The notes: generated from the sequence alone by a model not told the origin. A stretch of 64,000 nucleotides of DNA from Bacteriovoracaceae bacterium UBA6261 (GCA_002440825.1 DJVH01000015.1:62001-126000); one strand, 5' to 3'; positions 1-9,592 are shown, numbered from the stretch's first letter. Made by a program: numbers and translations.

Positions 1-780
1 ATCACAGAAAGTCCTGATGAGAGAGGAATAGACGTTGCCCTTCTTTATAAAGCAGGAAAAGACCTGAAGAAAGTTTCCAGAGCAGAACATTTAGTGCCTG
101 TTGATTATCCGACCCGCAATATTCTTGAAGTGGAATTTTTGATTGATAATAAATATCCGCTGACAGTTTTTGTGAACCACTGGCCGTCACTTGCCAATCC
201 GGATTCATGGAGAGTGAAAGCTGCTGACATTCTCGCCAACAGAACAAAAGAATTGTTGAAAGCAAATCCTAAAATGTCAGTGATTGCCATGGGAGATTTC
301 AACACTATTGATGACAATGATCCGCATCCATTTAAAACGGTTCTCTACAAAGACAATCTTTTTGCTGATCTTGAACAAAGTTTTCTGGCCGCAAAGAATG
401 TTGATGAAAAATTAAAGAAAGAAAAACAACCTGGGACATATTATTTTGCTCCAAAAGACCAATGGAATTCTCTCGATCATTTTTTTGCTAATGGGGAATT
501 GCTCGACGGAAAAGATCTGGATGTCGATGTAGCTTCTTTCCAGATTTATGCACCGAAATTCATGACACATGAATTGAAGAAAAAAACATATGACGGCGAA
601 GAAAAAAATATCAAGATCGTCATTGCGCCAAAACGATTTGAAACAGAAGCGTCGACTAAAGAAGCGATGGGATTTTCAGATCATTTTCCCATTGTCGTCA
701 ATCTCACTTATCCGGAGGCTCTGGTGAAAAAGGCGAAAGCTGAGAAAAAACCTGAGAAGAAAGAAAAGAAAAAGAAATAA
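1..780 (+). CDS. Endonuclease/exonuclease/phosphatase (EEP) family protein, 5'-truncated by window edge
   Basis: The frame is open from base 1, so the true start lies upstream; about 259 codons are visible. EEP-fold landmarks appear in order: RGIDVALLY near the visible start, VNHWPS, GDFNT, SLDHFF and FSDHFPIVVNL. These supply the metal-binding and catalytic Asp, Asn and His of this Mg-dependent phosphoesterase fold. Substrates in the family range from DNA and RNA to phosphoinositides and sphingomyelin, so the substrate cannot be named. The C-terminus ends in a Lys/Glu-rich tail of about 20 residues after the catalytic His. A second EEP protein with a signal peptide lies at 27644. The gene converges on the M48 peptidase across a hairpin terminator. 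Confidence 0.85.
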   Translation: MTESPDERGIDVALLYKAGKDLKKVSRAEHLVPVDYPTRNILEVEFLIDNKYPLTVFVNHWPSLANPDSWRVKAADILANRTKELLKANPKMSVIAMGDFNTIDDNDPHPFKTVLYKDNLFADLEQSFLAAKNVDEKLKKEKQPGTYYFAPKDQWNSLDHFFANGELLDGKDLDVDVASFQIYAPKFMTHELKKKTYDGEEKNIKIVIAPKRFETEASTKEAMGFSDHFPIVVNLTYPEALVKKAKAEKKPEKKEKKKK

Positions 781-806
781 AAAAAGGCTCCGAAAGGAGC
801 CTTTTT
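781..806. terminator. Bidirectional Rho-independent terminator
   Basis: A-run, GGCTCC, GAAA tetraloop, GGAGCC, then a T-run. The A and T tracts on either side let it serve both convergent genes, whose stops flank it directly. Confidence 0.85.
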
Positions 807-810
807 TGTT

Positions 811-1611
811 TTATTTAATTGGTTCGCCGAGTCCGTATTTTTTTGGAGCGGAGGCGTAAGCTCTCTCCGCATCAGGCATCCAGGCATTGAGATTTGCTTT
901 TCTGTTGGCATCGCTAGGGTGAGTCGACAAGAATTCGGGTGGCGCTTTTCCACCGCTTGCAGCACTCATGCGATCCCAAAGTCGTGGCGCTTCGGCGGGA
1001 TCATAACCGGCCTTCGCCATATAAATCTGGCCTTCTTTATCTGCAGCTGTTTCATCACCGCGAGAAAATTTCCGGTCGAAGAATGTCAGAGCAAAGCCTG
1101 CGGCAACACCGCCGACTTGAGCAAGTGTTTTACATGTATCTGTTTTACACAAGAATTGTCCGCCTGCTGCCACAGCAACACCGGCCACAAGTCCGATAAG
1201 ATTTTCTTTCATTGCGCGGGCATATCGTTGTTTACCGTGGCGAAGAGTAGCGTGGGCAACTTCGTGGCCAAGAACCGTGGCCAGTGCAGCTTCGGTTTTT
1301 AAAATCGGCATAATTCCGGTATAAACGGCAATTTTCCCGCCGGGCATACACCAGGCGTTCACTTCCGGGCTTTCAATAACAACATATTCCCAATTGAATT
1401 TTTCACCTGAAGCTGAAGCGATACGGTTGGCGACTCTTTGAACCATGTCGTTCCAGTCTTTGTTGGTAGACATTTTGGATTTGGATTTTACTTCCTGATA
1501 AGCTTTGGCGGCTTCAGCATTGATTTCAGCATCGCTGGGTTCTTTTACTCCCATGGAAGAGCAGCCGACCAGAGAAAGAATTAAACTTGTGACAATTAAA
1601 ATTTTTTTCAT
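811..1611 (-). CDS. M48-family metallopeptidase lipoprotein
   Basis: A 266-residue protein with a lipoprotein signal peptide (lipobox LVGC, Cys17), so probably membrane-anchored in the periplasm. The zinc motif HEVAH is at residues 116-120 and the third ligand Glu lies in DETAADKEG near residue 187, the classic M48 layout (Oma1/LoiP/BepA group). Family members cut or quality-control envelope proteins. A short hydrophobic Ala/Gly-rich stretch lies between the two zinc motifs. The start ATG overlaps the stop of the upstream small gene (ATGA, 1608-1611), indicating translational coupling. Its specific target is unknown. Confidence 0.88.
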   Translation of the reverse strand: MKKILIVTSLILSLVGCSSMGVKEPSDAEINAEAAKAYQEVKSKSKMSTNKDWNDMVQRVANRIASASGEKFNWEYVVIESPEVNAWCMPGGKIAVYTGIMPILKTEAALATVLGHEVAHATLRHGKQRYARAMKENLIGLVAGVAVAAGGQFLCKTDTCKTLAQVGGVAAGFALTFFDRKFSRGDETAADKEGQIYMAKAGYDPAEAPRLWDRMSAASGGKAPPEFLSTHPSDANRKANLNAWMPDAERAYASAPKKYGLGEPIK

Positions 1612-1880
1612 ATTGCACTCAATTGGTCTGGAATTAATTCATCTACTAAAACTTGTATCGGAAATTTTTGTGAGCAATAGTCGATCATGGCCTTGACTTC
1701 ACCTTTTAAAAGTATGTCGCCTTTAAGATCAATGTCTCTATGCTGAGCATGATGTTCGTGGGGTAGAGTTGAGTAAAAACATAGGCCATCGTTTGCTTCA
1801 AGCTGAAAATAAAAAAAGGCTGAGTCTTCTTTATTCAGGCGGATAACGTAATGGAAAAGTTGAGTTGAATGATTGGCCAT
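1608..1880 (-). CDS. Small protein of unknown function, DUF4911-like layout
   Basis: A 90-residue soluble protein with no signal peptide or membrane segment. It starts with ATG behind AAGGAAA and overlaps the M48 gene by ATGA, so the two are one operon. The pattern of a short beta strand, a helix with FFYFQLE and an acidic mid-section resembles DUF4911 proteins of deltaproteobacteria, but this is a weak resemblance read by eye. No catalytic motif is visible. It is probably a cytoplasmic partner or regulator; no function is assigned. Confidence 0.6.
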   Translation of the reverse strand: MANHSTQLFHYVIRLNKEDSAFFYFQLEANDGLCFYSTLPHEHHAQHRDIDLKGDILLKGEVKAMIDYCSQKFPIQVLVDELIPDQLSAI

Positions 1881-1881
1881 T

Positions 1882-1911
1882 TTCCTTATATTCCTTTTAA
1901 CTTCCTTATAT
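1882..1911. repeat. Two direct copies of TTCCTTATAT, 20 bp apart
   Basis: The decamer occurs at 1882-1891 and again at 1902-1911, a 20-bp period (two helical turns). It lies between the divergent starts at 1880 and 1999. The reverse complement supplies the purine-rich ribosome site of the leftward gene. It could be a regulator site or chance. Confidence 0.35.
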
Positions 1912-1922
1912 GCCGTTGACCG

Positions 1923-1950
1923 TTGACTTGTTTACGAAGTCATTTAGAAT
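1923..1950 (+). promoter_or_regulatory. Probable sigma70-type promoter for the lipoprotein-LysM operon
   Basis: TTGACT (1923-1928), a 16-bp spacer and TAGAAT (1945-1950). Transcription would start about 40 bases before the ATG at 1999. A second TTGACC copy sits 7 bases upstream. Confidence 0.5.
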
Positions 1951-1998
1951 AAAAGTTAAGTTATCGCTTTCACATTTACAAGTCATGGAGGACAAAAA

Positions 1999-2802
1999 GT
2001 GAAAAGGAATTTTGCAAGCATAGTCTCGCCGGCCTTGTGTATTATCGCTACTGCATTAATTTCTACTTCTTGTTCATCACTTCTTTCACGTCATGGTCAA
2101 ACAGTTGATTCAATTCAAGGCGAGAGCGCTGCTCCATCGGCAATGGTTCCAAAAGAACAATACGATGAACTCGCGCGAAAATATCAGGAACTCTTAAATC
2201 AATCTAAACAACTTGCAAAAACAGAAACACCGGCCGCTCCAGCAGCTGGCGTCGATGAAAAAATGGGTGAGGCTCAGGCTAAACCTGAAATCGCGACATC
2301 AACAAATCTTGATCCATCAGATCTGGTCAATACAATTGATAAGGCCATTCCCGATACAGCGAACATTGAAAGCGTAGACGCTTTAAATCCTGATGTGAAA
2401 CATGACAAAACTGCAGGACCTGCAATTCCATCAAGTATGGGTGTTGAACACATCAACATGACGGACGATATCGATGATCAGATTTCAAGACTCCGCGAAG
2501 TTCAGGAACTTGTTAAGGTCAATAAGTTTGAAGCGGCCTTAACGCTTCTGAAAGAACTGGAAAATTCAAAAGAAAAACAAATTGTCGTCAGAGCAAAAAT
2601 TATGCTCGGCGATCTTCTGTTCAATCAGGGAGAATTCGATCTCGCATCACAAGTTTATGAAGAGGTCGTAAAAAAATATGCCTTTTCAGGTTATGTTCTC
2701 AAAGCACTTGGAAAACTTGTAGCTTGCAGTGAAAAACTGAAACAACCTGAAAAGCAAGCGAAGTATTATTCACTTCTGCATGATTTTTTTGAGGCAACAT
2801 AA
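1999..2802 (+). CDS. TPR-like lipoprotein
   Basis: A 267-residue protein with signal peptide and lipobox ISTSC (Cys25). The middle (about 40-150) is Ala/Pro/Glu-rich and looks disordered. The last 100 residues are helical repeats of TPR type, with phrases such as LGDLLFNQGEFDLASQVYEE, and suggest a protein-protein adaptor. A good promoter lies at 1923-1950. Its stop abuts the TTG start of the LysM gene with no gap, so the two are cotranslated and probably work together at the envelope. This type of pair accompanies envelope or motility structures in relatives, but the target is not evident here. Confidence 0.75.
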   Translation: MKRNFASIVSPALCIIATALISTSCSSLLSRHGQTVDSIQGESAAPSAMVPKEQYDELARKYQELLNQSKQLAKTETPAAPAAGVDEKMGEAQAKPEIATSTNLDPSDLVNTIDKAIPDTANIESVDALNPDVKHDKTAGPAIPSSMGVEHINMTDDIDDQISRLREVQELVKVNKFEAALTLLKELENSKEKQIVVRAKIMLGDLLFNQGEFDLASQVYEEVVKKYAFSGYVLKALGKLVACSEKLKQPEKQAKYYSLLHDFFEAT

Positions 2803-4929
2803 TTGAATAAACAACTACTCATTGCCATTCTTGCCTGTCTTTTAACTGCGCGTTCTCAAGCGCAGGATTCGGTGCCTTCTGATCTGGAAGAAGTGAACGT
2901 TTATGAGTCGTTGAAAAAATCAGGTGATGTTCCCGCCGATCAGGACAGTGTAAAAAGTAATGGCAATGAAGTGAAAATGTCCACGCTTGAAGAGCAGGAC
3001 GATTTGCAGTCACTGAAAGAAGACATTGGCGATGTTGTTTTTGATAAAGACAAAGATAAAGACAAAGATAAAAAAGGACCTTTGAACGTTCAAAGTCCTG
3101 CCGGACAAAATGTTGAAAGCAAAGGCGATGAGAAAGCTGAAATTATCGCTGATAAAAGCCTGAACTTTGACACTGGAAACGAAGAGAAGAAGCTTCTTGA
3201 TGTCGCTAAACTTCTCGGTAAAAAAATCACGCCCAAAGAATGGGACGATATCGCCGTCAAGGCCAAAATGGAAAAGTTTGAAGTTCAGAAGGGCGATTAC
3301 CTCTGGAAAATCGCTCAGAAACTTTTTGGCTCCGGTTTCTATTATTCAAAAATCTGGGCCCTCAACCCTCAGATTACCAACCCGCATGAAATTGAACCGG
3401 GAACAATCCTTTCATTTGATACAGGAACGGCAGATACAATGCCGAACGTTCAAGTGGGTGAGTTCTCCGATGATGAGTATATTCCGTCTAAAGGTGGAAC
3501 GGGAGCCTATACCAGCGTTGCGGAAAAAGACCGTCCGAGCTGGCTGCAGGAAAGAAAAAAACTTATTGATCAGGGTGTTTACTTCCAGTTTGCTTCAGAA
3601 GAAACCTATGAAGATCTTGAACGTTTAGAAAAACAGCAAAAAAATACTGAATACGAAAAATATGATCCCCCGATCAGTGATATCCAAATTAAAGAACCGG
3701 GCGAACAATACGACGACAGCGGTTTTGATAAATCATCAAAAATTGTTTTCAATTACAAGGAAGGATTCTTCCTCAATACTTTTGTAACAACAAACGTTCT
3801 GCAGGATCTTGGCGAAATTAAGGCCACACCGAAAGAATCAGTTTTCATTCACAAGCACGATACCATTTATGTAAACTTTGATAAGGCCGCCAAGGTAAAA
3901 CCAGGAGATCTGTTCTCTGTTTACACTGCCGGTGGAGAAGTTAAGCATATTATTTCTGATCGTTCCGGATTTGTTTATACGACTACTGCCCAAATCAAGG
4001 CCATCAAGAAAATTGATGACGTCTGGGAGTGTATGGTCGTTGATCAGTCGGGCATCGTTCAAAGAAAAGACCGCATCACAGTTTACACTCCAAGAATCGG
4101 AAAAATCGCCCGTACATACAGTAAAAGAAGTGTTGAAGCGGCCATCATTGGTAGTTACCGCGATTCTTTAACCGGGATTTCTTTCGGTGATGTCGTTTAT
4201 CTCGATCGCGGACGCGCTGATGGTGTTGAGCTTGGAAATTTATTTGAAGTTTATTCATTCGTAGATCGCGGAACTCAGAGAAAAATCACACCAAGCCCGA
4301 CTTATAAAGTGGGTGAGTTAACTGTAATCAATATTACTGATAACTTTGCCACGGCGCTTGTCACGGCGTCTTCAAACGAAATCAATTTGGGGAGTATCTC
4401 CATTACCAAAACTCAGGAAGAAGCGGCACGTGCGTTGCGCCTGAAAAGCAAAGACAAGTTGAAAGATGTTAAAAAAGTTGAAGGAAAAGCTCTGGATGAA
4501 CTCGATGTCGAATTGAACCTTGATGATGTAAGTCAAGACATTCTCAACAAAGCAGATAAGATTCAACTTACCGAAGACGAACTTGAGGAACTGGAACGTC
4601 AAGAGCGCGATAAATCAGTGATCAAAGATTCTGAGCGCGACGTAAAAGAGCTGGATCGTCTGGAAGGTGAGATTAAAGACGCAGAAAAATCTCTCAATGA
4701 AAGTAAAGTTGACGAAGATAAATTCCTCGAGCAGTCAAATCTTGAAGAGCATGAGAAAAAAGCAAAACAACCGGATCCGAATGCTTTTGAGTCGATTAAT
4801 GAAATCGAAAAAGACATTGGACGAAAATATCTGGATGAAGATATCAACAACAAAGAAAATCCTTACGGTCTGACTGAATTTGACCTTGAAGAAGTAGACG
4901 AGTTGTTGAATACTGGTCCCAAAAAGTAA
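2803..4929 (+). CDS. Secreted LysM-domain protein with two FlgT-C-like repeats
   Basis: 708 residues, starting at TTG directly after the preceding stop, with GAGG eight bases upstream. A signal peptide is followed by a charged region holding a KDKDKDKDKK tract, then one LysM domain at about 158-205 (FEVQKGDYLWKIAQKLFG ... PGTILSF), which binds peptidoglycan. Two consecutive beta-rich modules follow; the second reads GDVVYLDRGRADGVELGN with VGELTVINI and ATALVT, similar in pattern to FlgT C-terminal-like domains. The last 180 residues are very acidic and predicted coiled coil. It is probably a periplasmic wall-bound scaffold acting with the TPR lipoprotein before it. Family placement beyond LysM is by eye. 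Confidence 0.75.
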   Translation: MNKQLLIAILACLLTARSQAQDSVPSDLEEVNVYESLKKSGDVPADQDSVKSNGNEVKMSTLEEQDDLQSLKEDIGDVVFDKDKDKDKDKKGPLNVQSPAGQNVESKGDEKAEIIADKSLNFDTGNEEKKLLDVAKLLGKKITPKEWDDIAVKAKMEKFEVQKGDYLWKIAQKLFGSGFYYSKIWALNPQITNPHEIEPGTILSFDTGTADTMPNVQVGEFSDDEYIPSKGGTGAYTSVAEKDRPSWLQERKKLIDQGVYFQFASEETYEDLERLEKQQKNTEYEKYDPPISDIQIKEPGEQYDDSGFDKSSKIVFNYKEGFFLNTFVTTNVLQDLGEIKATPKESVFIHKHDTIYVNFDKAAKVKPGDLFSVYTAGGEVKHIISDRSGFVYTTTAQIKAIKKIDDVWECMVVDQSGIVQRKDRITVYTPRIGKIARTYSKRSVEAAIIGSYRDSLTGISFGDVVYLDRGRADGVELGNLFEVYSFVDRGTQRKITPSPTYKVGELTVINITDNFATALVTASSNEINLGSISITKTQEEAARALRLKSKDKLKDVKKVEGKALDELDVELNLDDVSQDILNKADKIQLTEDELEELERQERDKSVIKDSERDVKELDRLEGEIKDAEKSLNESKVDEDKFLEQSNLEEHEKKAKQPDPNAFESINEIEKDIGRKYLDEDINNKENPYGLTEFDLEEVDELLNTGPKK
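3043..3072 (+). repeat. 12-bp in-frame tandem repeat encoding KDKDKD
   Basis: GATAAAGACAAA is repeated two and a half times inside the LysM gene. Its length is a multiple of three, so copy-number changes in whole units keep the frame. It lengthens a charged linker. Confidence 0.7.
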
Positions 4930-4968
4930 TTTCTAAAAAAACAATTATAATGACTCAGGGTAAATCAT

Positions 4969-7476
4969 ATGTGCGCTAAAGCAGTAGCTAAGAAATCAGC
5001 CGCAAAAAAGCCAGTTGCATCAAAAGCAGCACCGGCGGCAAAAAAGAAGCCGGCTACCAAATCAGCAAAAGCGGTGACAAAAAAATCAGCGGCGAAAGTT
5101 GATACAGATGAAGTCATGGTTTCAAGTCATACAGGTGATTATGATCTGGTTGTCGTAGAGTCACCTTCTAAAGCGAAAACAATTAAAAAATATCTGGGGA
5201 AAGGCTATCAGGTTGTCGCCTCGAACGGGCACATCAAAGATCTTCCCAAATCAAAGCTTGGTGTAGACATTAAAGATGATTTCGCTCTTGATCTTGTTCC
5301 GATTACCGGAAAGAAAGACAAGATCGAACGCATTCAGGAACTCGCCAAAGGCGCCAATCAAATTTACCTCGCGCCCGATATGGACCGCGAAGGAGAGGCG
5401 ATCGCTTTCCATCTTGCTGAAGAAATCGGAAAAAAGAAGAAAATCCATCGCGTGGTTTTCAACGCTGTAACAAAAACGGCCGTTAAAAATGCAATCGATC
5501 ACCCGACTGAACTCAATCAGCCAATGTACGATTCGCAAAAAACAAGACGTGTTCTCGACCGTCTCGTTGGTTATAAAATTTCTCCGATCCTTTGGGATAA
5601 AGTTCAGCGCGGAATTTCAGCGGGACGTGTTCAGTCGGTTGCTTTACGAGTTATTGTTGACCGCGAAGATGAAATCAAGGCTTTTACACCTGAGAAATGG
5701 TTTTCGCTTCAGGGAGAACTTGAAAAGAAAGGCATCGCGTTTGAAGTGCGCTATTACGGTGAAGAGCAGAGTAAAAAAACTGAGCTAGACGGAAATGACG
5801 GAGAGAAACTTTCAAAGAAAGTTCTCGCTGATATTAAAGGCAAGTCACTAAAGGCCATAGTCGTTCAGAAAAAAGAAAGAAAGCAGAACCCGACGGCTCC
5901 ATTTACAACATCAAAACTACAGCAGGAAGCAGCTAACAAGCTCGGCTTCACAGCGAAGAAAACGATGATGATTGCCCAGATGCTGTATGAAGGGGTGAAC
6001 CTCCGCGATCACGGCATGCAGGGTTTGATTACCTACATGAGAACGGATTCGGTGAGAACTGAACCGGAAGCGATGAAATCAGTTCGCGAATTCATCAAAA
6101 AGAAATACGGGAAGGATTTCCTCTCGAGTGAAGAAATCGTCTACAAGAAAAAAGGAACAAGCAAGGTTCAGGATGCCCACGAGGCCATCCGTCCGACAAA
6201 CCTTGAATTCACTCCTGATGAAGTGAGAGGCGATCTCGATCCCGATCAACAAAAACTTTACGAGTTGATCTGGAATAAATTTATTTCCTCACAAATGTCT
6301 CCGGCCGTAATTGACCAGACGACAGTAACATTTGAAGCTAACGGTCACTTTTTCAAATCAAACGGATCGATTATCAAGTTTCCGGGTTTCAGAACTGTTT
6401 ATCTTGAATCTGCTGCTGAAAAACAAAGCAGAAAAGAAGAAGACTCTGAAGAAGCAGATGAACCAAAGTCGGGCGTGCTTCCTGATATTTCTGAAGGTGA
6501 AACTTTTACACCAAAGAAAGCAATCGATATGGAAGAGCACTGGACATCACCGCCTCCGAGATTTTCGGAAGCAAGTCTTGTAAAGAGACTTGAAGAAGAC
6601 GGGATCGGACGTCCATCAACATATGCCGCGATTATTTCAAACATTCAAGACCGCGGTTACGTAGAAAAAACAGAAAACAGATTCATTCCAACAGAGCTTG
6701 GAACAGTTGTCTGCAAAATGCTTGTGGAGAGTTTTCCAGATGTCATGGATATCGAATTCACAGCGAAGGTTGAAGAGCTTCTCGATAAAATCGAAGAAGG
6801 CGACGTTAACTGGAAAAAAGTTTTAAGAGAATTCTGGAAAGGGTTTGAACTCACGCTTGAAAAAGCGAAAGAGGAAATGAAAAACCTGAAGAAGCAGGCG
6901 ATTCCGACAGGCGTTCACTGCCGCAAATGTGCAGACGGTGAATACCAGATCAAGTGGGGGAAGAACGGACAGTTCTTTGCGTGCTCGAATTACCCTGATT
7001 GTAATTCAACAGAAGATTTCAAAAAGAATCTCGATGGGACCTATCTCATTCTGGAAAAAGAATTTGCCAACGATCCTTGTCCGACATGCGGAAAGCGCAT
7101 GCAGATCAAAAAAGGAAAATACGGAAAATTTCTTGCGTGCGAAGATTATCCTACGTGTGCAACGACACTTCCGTTTACCCTGGATGTTCACTGTCCTGAA
7201 TGCAAAATAGGTAAGTTTGCTGAAAAGAAATCCCGTTATGGAAAATTCTTTTACGGTTGTTCAAACTATCCTGCGTGTTCAAACGCTATGTGGACCAAGC
7301 CTTATCCATTTGCATGTCCAAAATGCGGTTATGCCGTTATGGGTGAGAAATTCACAAAGAAAAATGGAAAACAGCTCGAATGCCCTAAGTGCCGTCACAG
7401 AGTGGATATGGCAGAGACGCCTTTTCATGTTGATGAAGAGCATGCTGGAGATTTAGCAACAGAAGATTCACTTTAA
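4969..7476 (+). CDS. topA: DNA topoisomerase I
   Basis: 835 residues, a type IA topoisomerase that relaxes negative supercoils. A Lys/Ala-rich, histone-like tail of about 50 residues precedes the Toprim domain (VVVESPSKAKTIKKYLG; acidic metal site DMDREGEA). The active-site Tyr is about residue 356 in GLITYMRTDSVR. Four Cys4 zinc modules follow at roughly 650, 704, 743 and 783, each CxxC...C-x4/5-C in form. The basic N-terminal tail is longer than in E. coli TopA. The start ATG has only a weak CAGGG ribosome site, and a strong terminator follows. Single-gene unit; assignment is secure. Confidence 0.97.
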   Translation: MCAKAVAKKSAAKKPVASKAAPAAKKKPATKSAKAVTKKSAAKVDTDEVMVSSHTGDYDLVVVESPSKAKTIKKYLGKGYQVVASNGHIKDLPKSKLGVDIKDDFALDLVPITGKKDKIERIQELAKGANQIYLAPDMDREGEAIAFHLAEEIGKKKKIHRVVFNAVTKTAVKNAIDHPTELNQPMYDSQKTRRVLDRLVGYKISPILWDKVQRGISAGRVQSVALRVIVDREDEIKAFTPEKWFSLQGELEKKGIAFEVRYYGEEQSKKTELDGNDGEKLSKKVLADIKGKSLKAIVVQKKERKQNPTAPFTTSKLQQEAANKLGFTAKKTMMIAQMLYEGVNLRDHGMQGLITYMRTDSVRTEPEAMKSVREFIKKKYGKDFLSSEEIVYKKKGTSKVQDAHEAIRPTNLEFTPDEVRGDLDPDQQKLYELIWNKFISSQMSPAVIDQTTVTFEANGHFFKSNGSIIKFPGFRTVYLESAAEKQSRKEEDSEEADEPKSGVLPDISEGETFTPKKAIDMEEHWTSPPPRFSEASLVKRLEEDGIGRPSTYAAIISNIQDRGYVEKTENRFIPTELGTVVCKMLVESFPDVMDIEFTAKVEELLDKIEEGDVNWKKVLREFWKGFELTLEKAKEEMKNLKKQAIPTGVHCRKCADGEYQIKWGKNGQFFACSNYPDCNSTEDFKKNLDGTYLILEKEFANDPCPTCGKRMQIKKGKYGKFLACEDYPTCATTLPFTLDVHCPECKIGKFAEKKSRYGKFFYGCSNYPACSNAMWTKPYPFACPKCGYAVMGEKFTKKNGKQLECPKCRHRVDMAETPFHVDEEHAGDLATEDSL

Positions 7477-7482
7477 ATAAAC

Positions 7483-7507
7483 AAGGCCCTCTTTCGAGGG
7501 CCTTTTC
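7483..7507. terminator. Bidirectional terminator between topA and the DUF3943 gene
   Basis: A nine-base stem, AAGGCCCTC and GAGGGCCTT, around a TTTC loop, followed by TTTTC on the plus strand. It lies between two convergent genes. Confidence 0.85.
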
Positions 7508-7510
7508 ATT

Positions 7511-9514
7511 TTAGAATTTATAAAGCAATGTTCCTGTAGTTCTTGTTTCTACACCTTTTGATTCAAACTCACCGTTAATTGTTCCTCTTCTTTGAAAGGT
7601 TTCACGGGCCAGCTGGACTGAAAGATTTTTTGTCAGGTTGAATCGGACATAGACTTTGTTACTCGTCAGAGTATCAGCAAAGCGGTCTTGAGATGTCATC
7701 TCTTCCTGAAGTCTGTGATGTCCGTTGATTGACTTCGTCGATGAGAGCTGGGCAGAGGCACCTACTTCAAATCGGCCTCTTGCCACTGATATTCCTGCCA
7801 GAGTGGTTGTTCCCATTCCCCAGTAATATCCTTTGTCCTGAATCGTTGTGGCCTGTCCTTCAAGAGCATTTGGATTCGCGGCCGTATATTTTGAAAGTGA
7901 GTACGATTTCACCATTGTAAAGTCGCCATAGAAAGCAAAGTCAGCTTTGATATTAAAACCATTGTAATGAATGTTGGCGTGAGCACTTGCTCCCAGAATA
8001 TCGATGGTGCCGTAGAAGTCTTCATTCTGAGTTTTATAACCTGTTCCGCGATCGTTCCAGGCCGTCCCTGATCCGATACCGATTACGAGGTCGTATCCGC
8101 GCAGCTGGCCTTTGGCATCTCTGCCAAGATCTTTTTGATGATAAGCGGCCGCAACCACCTGTGCGATGACTCTCATGTCAGTGACGCCTTCGTTACCGTT
8201 AAGTTCAACAAGCATTTTAGTCATTGCTGTATCTGTTACGAGCTTTGAGCTTTTCCCTTCTTTCTGATAGTCCGCTATGTTGACGACCGTTGCATCCATT
8301 CCGTAAACGGCATTGGTGTTTTCTTTTGGATTGTACGGCTTTTGCCCTTTATCCAGACCAACGAAAACTGAAATTTCTGACCAGCGGGGCTTTTTACAGT
8401 CAGGTTGACTTGCGTACTTGTCCCCATGTTTTATTTTATCGATTGAATGGTTCGTCGCAAGGCCCGGGTTAATCGTGTAGCCTAACGCCTTGGCGGCGAT
8501 GGAATTTTTTTGCAGAAGAGCACATGAAATCTGATAAGTTGCTTCTCCAATGACATACCCACCAACCGGCGTAAGGATTTCATCGTTGATAGAAAGTACT
8601 TCATGATACTCCATGAATTCCCAGGTCGTAGAAGACGCAAAAGAAATCAAAAAGGATTCAAGGGAATTAAAACCATTAGAGCGCGCCATCTGATAATACA
8701 TAACTCCGGCATAGACGTGGCCGTAGTTTGAATTTTTATCGTTGTCATCAAATCGGATCGCTTCACCTTTTAATTTCTTCTCAATTCCTTCTGCAAACCC
8801 ATAGTCGAAATCAACTTGATTGAAGACAAGGTTTTTATAATAAATCGCCATCGCACTGGAAAGAAGAACACCAATTTCTACACCTGTGCGCAGATAATTT
8901 TTCTTTCTTTCGCTTTCGCTTTCAAATCGTCTATAAGCGCGGTTGATTGAAAGAGGTTCTTTCGTAAGCTTATCGATAAAGAGACCATTCTTCTGATCGT
9001 ATTCAACTTCATCAGATTCCTGGATACCATTGACGAGCAGTCCAGCCTTAAAGGCGCTTTCGTTGGCAGCATAAAAGAAAAAGTTTCCTGCCGCTTTTGT
9101 CAGTGCTTCCTCTTTGGTGATTTTTGAATTTTCTCCGTCGCGGAAAGTCCATCCGAGTGTTTTAAAATCAGTTTCATGACGACGGTGAAGTTTTGTGACG
9201 TCCATTGAAACAGTTTTATCCATATTGCGTGTCAGACGCATATGATAGTCAAACTGATCGCGGATTTTATCGAATTCTTTGTCGTAAAAAATGTCCGTAT
9301 TGAAATTGCGGCAGACCACATCCACACCTTCCTGCACAATTTGATTGGCAAGAGAATAGAGTTGGTCACATGTTTGTTTTTTCCAGACAGTCGACTTGTT
9401 ATCAACAATATCACCGACCGAGATGAGAACCTTTTTCGTGGCCATTTGAGCCTGCGATGCCTGAGGGAGAAGCATAAATGTGAATAGGCAAAAAACAAGC
9501 ATTCTGACTTTCAT
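7511..9514 (-). CDS. DUF3943-family envelope protein
   Basis: 667 residues with a cleavable signal peptide (ends about residue 22, AQA). Residues 264-330 carry the DUF3943 pattern: YYQMARSNG, then SLESFLISFASSTTWEF and SINDEILTPVGGYVIGEATY. The C-terminal 250 residues alternate polar and hydrophobic residues and end in LLYKF, as expected for an outer-membrane beta barrel (inference). The N-terminal 200 residues are not recognised. Function of the family is unknown. The start ATG has GGAG six bases upstream. Monocistronic, convergent with topA. Confidence 0.8.
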   Translation of the reverse strand: MKVRMLVFCLFTFMLLPQASQAQMATKKVLISVGDIVDNKSTVWKKQTCDQLYSLANQIVQEGVDVVCRNFNTDIFYDKEFDKIRDQFDYHMRLTRNMDKTVSMDVTKLHRRHETDFKTLGWTFRDGENSKITKEEALTKAAGNFFFYAANESAFKAGLLVNGIQESDEVEYDQKNGLFIDKLTKEPLSINRAYRRFESESERKKNYLRTGVEIGVLLSSAMAIYYKNLVFNQVDFDYGFAEGIEKKLKGEAIRFDDNDKNSNYGHVYAGVMYYQMARSNGFNSLESFLISFASSTTWEFMEYHEVLSINDEILTPVGGYVIGEATYQISCALLQKNSIAAKALGYTINPGLATNHSIDKIKHGDKYASQPDCKKPRWSEISVFVGLDKGQKPYNPKENTNAVYGMDATVVNIADYQKEGKSSKLVTDTAMTKMLVELNGNEGVTDMRVIAQVVAAAYHQKDLGRDAKGQLRGYDLVIGIGSGTAWNDRGTGYKTQNEDFYGTIDILGASAHANIHYNGFNIKADFAFYGDFTMVKSYSLSKYTAANPNALEGQATTIQDKGYYWGMGTTTLAGISVARGRFEVGASAQLSSTKSINGHHRLQEEMTSQDRFADTLTSNKVYVRFNLTKNLSVQLARETFQRRGTINGEFESKGVETRTTGTLLYKF

Positions 9515-9592
9515 GGAAACTCCAATAAATGTGAATGCTTTTAGTAAGCAAGGATTGTGCCTGTTTGGACGTCTTCGTTTGCGAAGGGTTAG

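Noticed and set aside
919..1302. Reading frames opposite the M48 gene
   Set aside because: Overlap a well-supported gene on the other strand, Cys/His-rich shadow composition, no ribosome site.
3043..3072. Short tandem repeat as a CRISPR-like or phase-variable element
   Set aside because: Only two and a half 12-bp units, in frame inside a gene; length changes would not shift the frame. No CRISPR array was seen anywhere in the window.
4599..4853. Ser/Arg-rich frame opposite the acidic tail of the LysM protein
   Set aside because: Composition is the mirror of the Glu/Asp/Lys-rich coding strand; not a gene.
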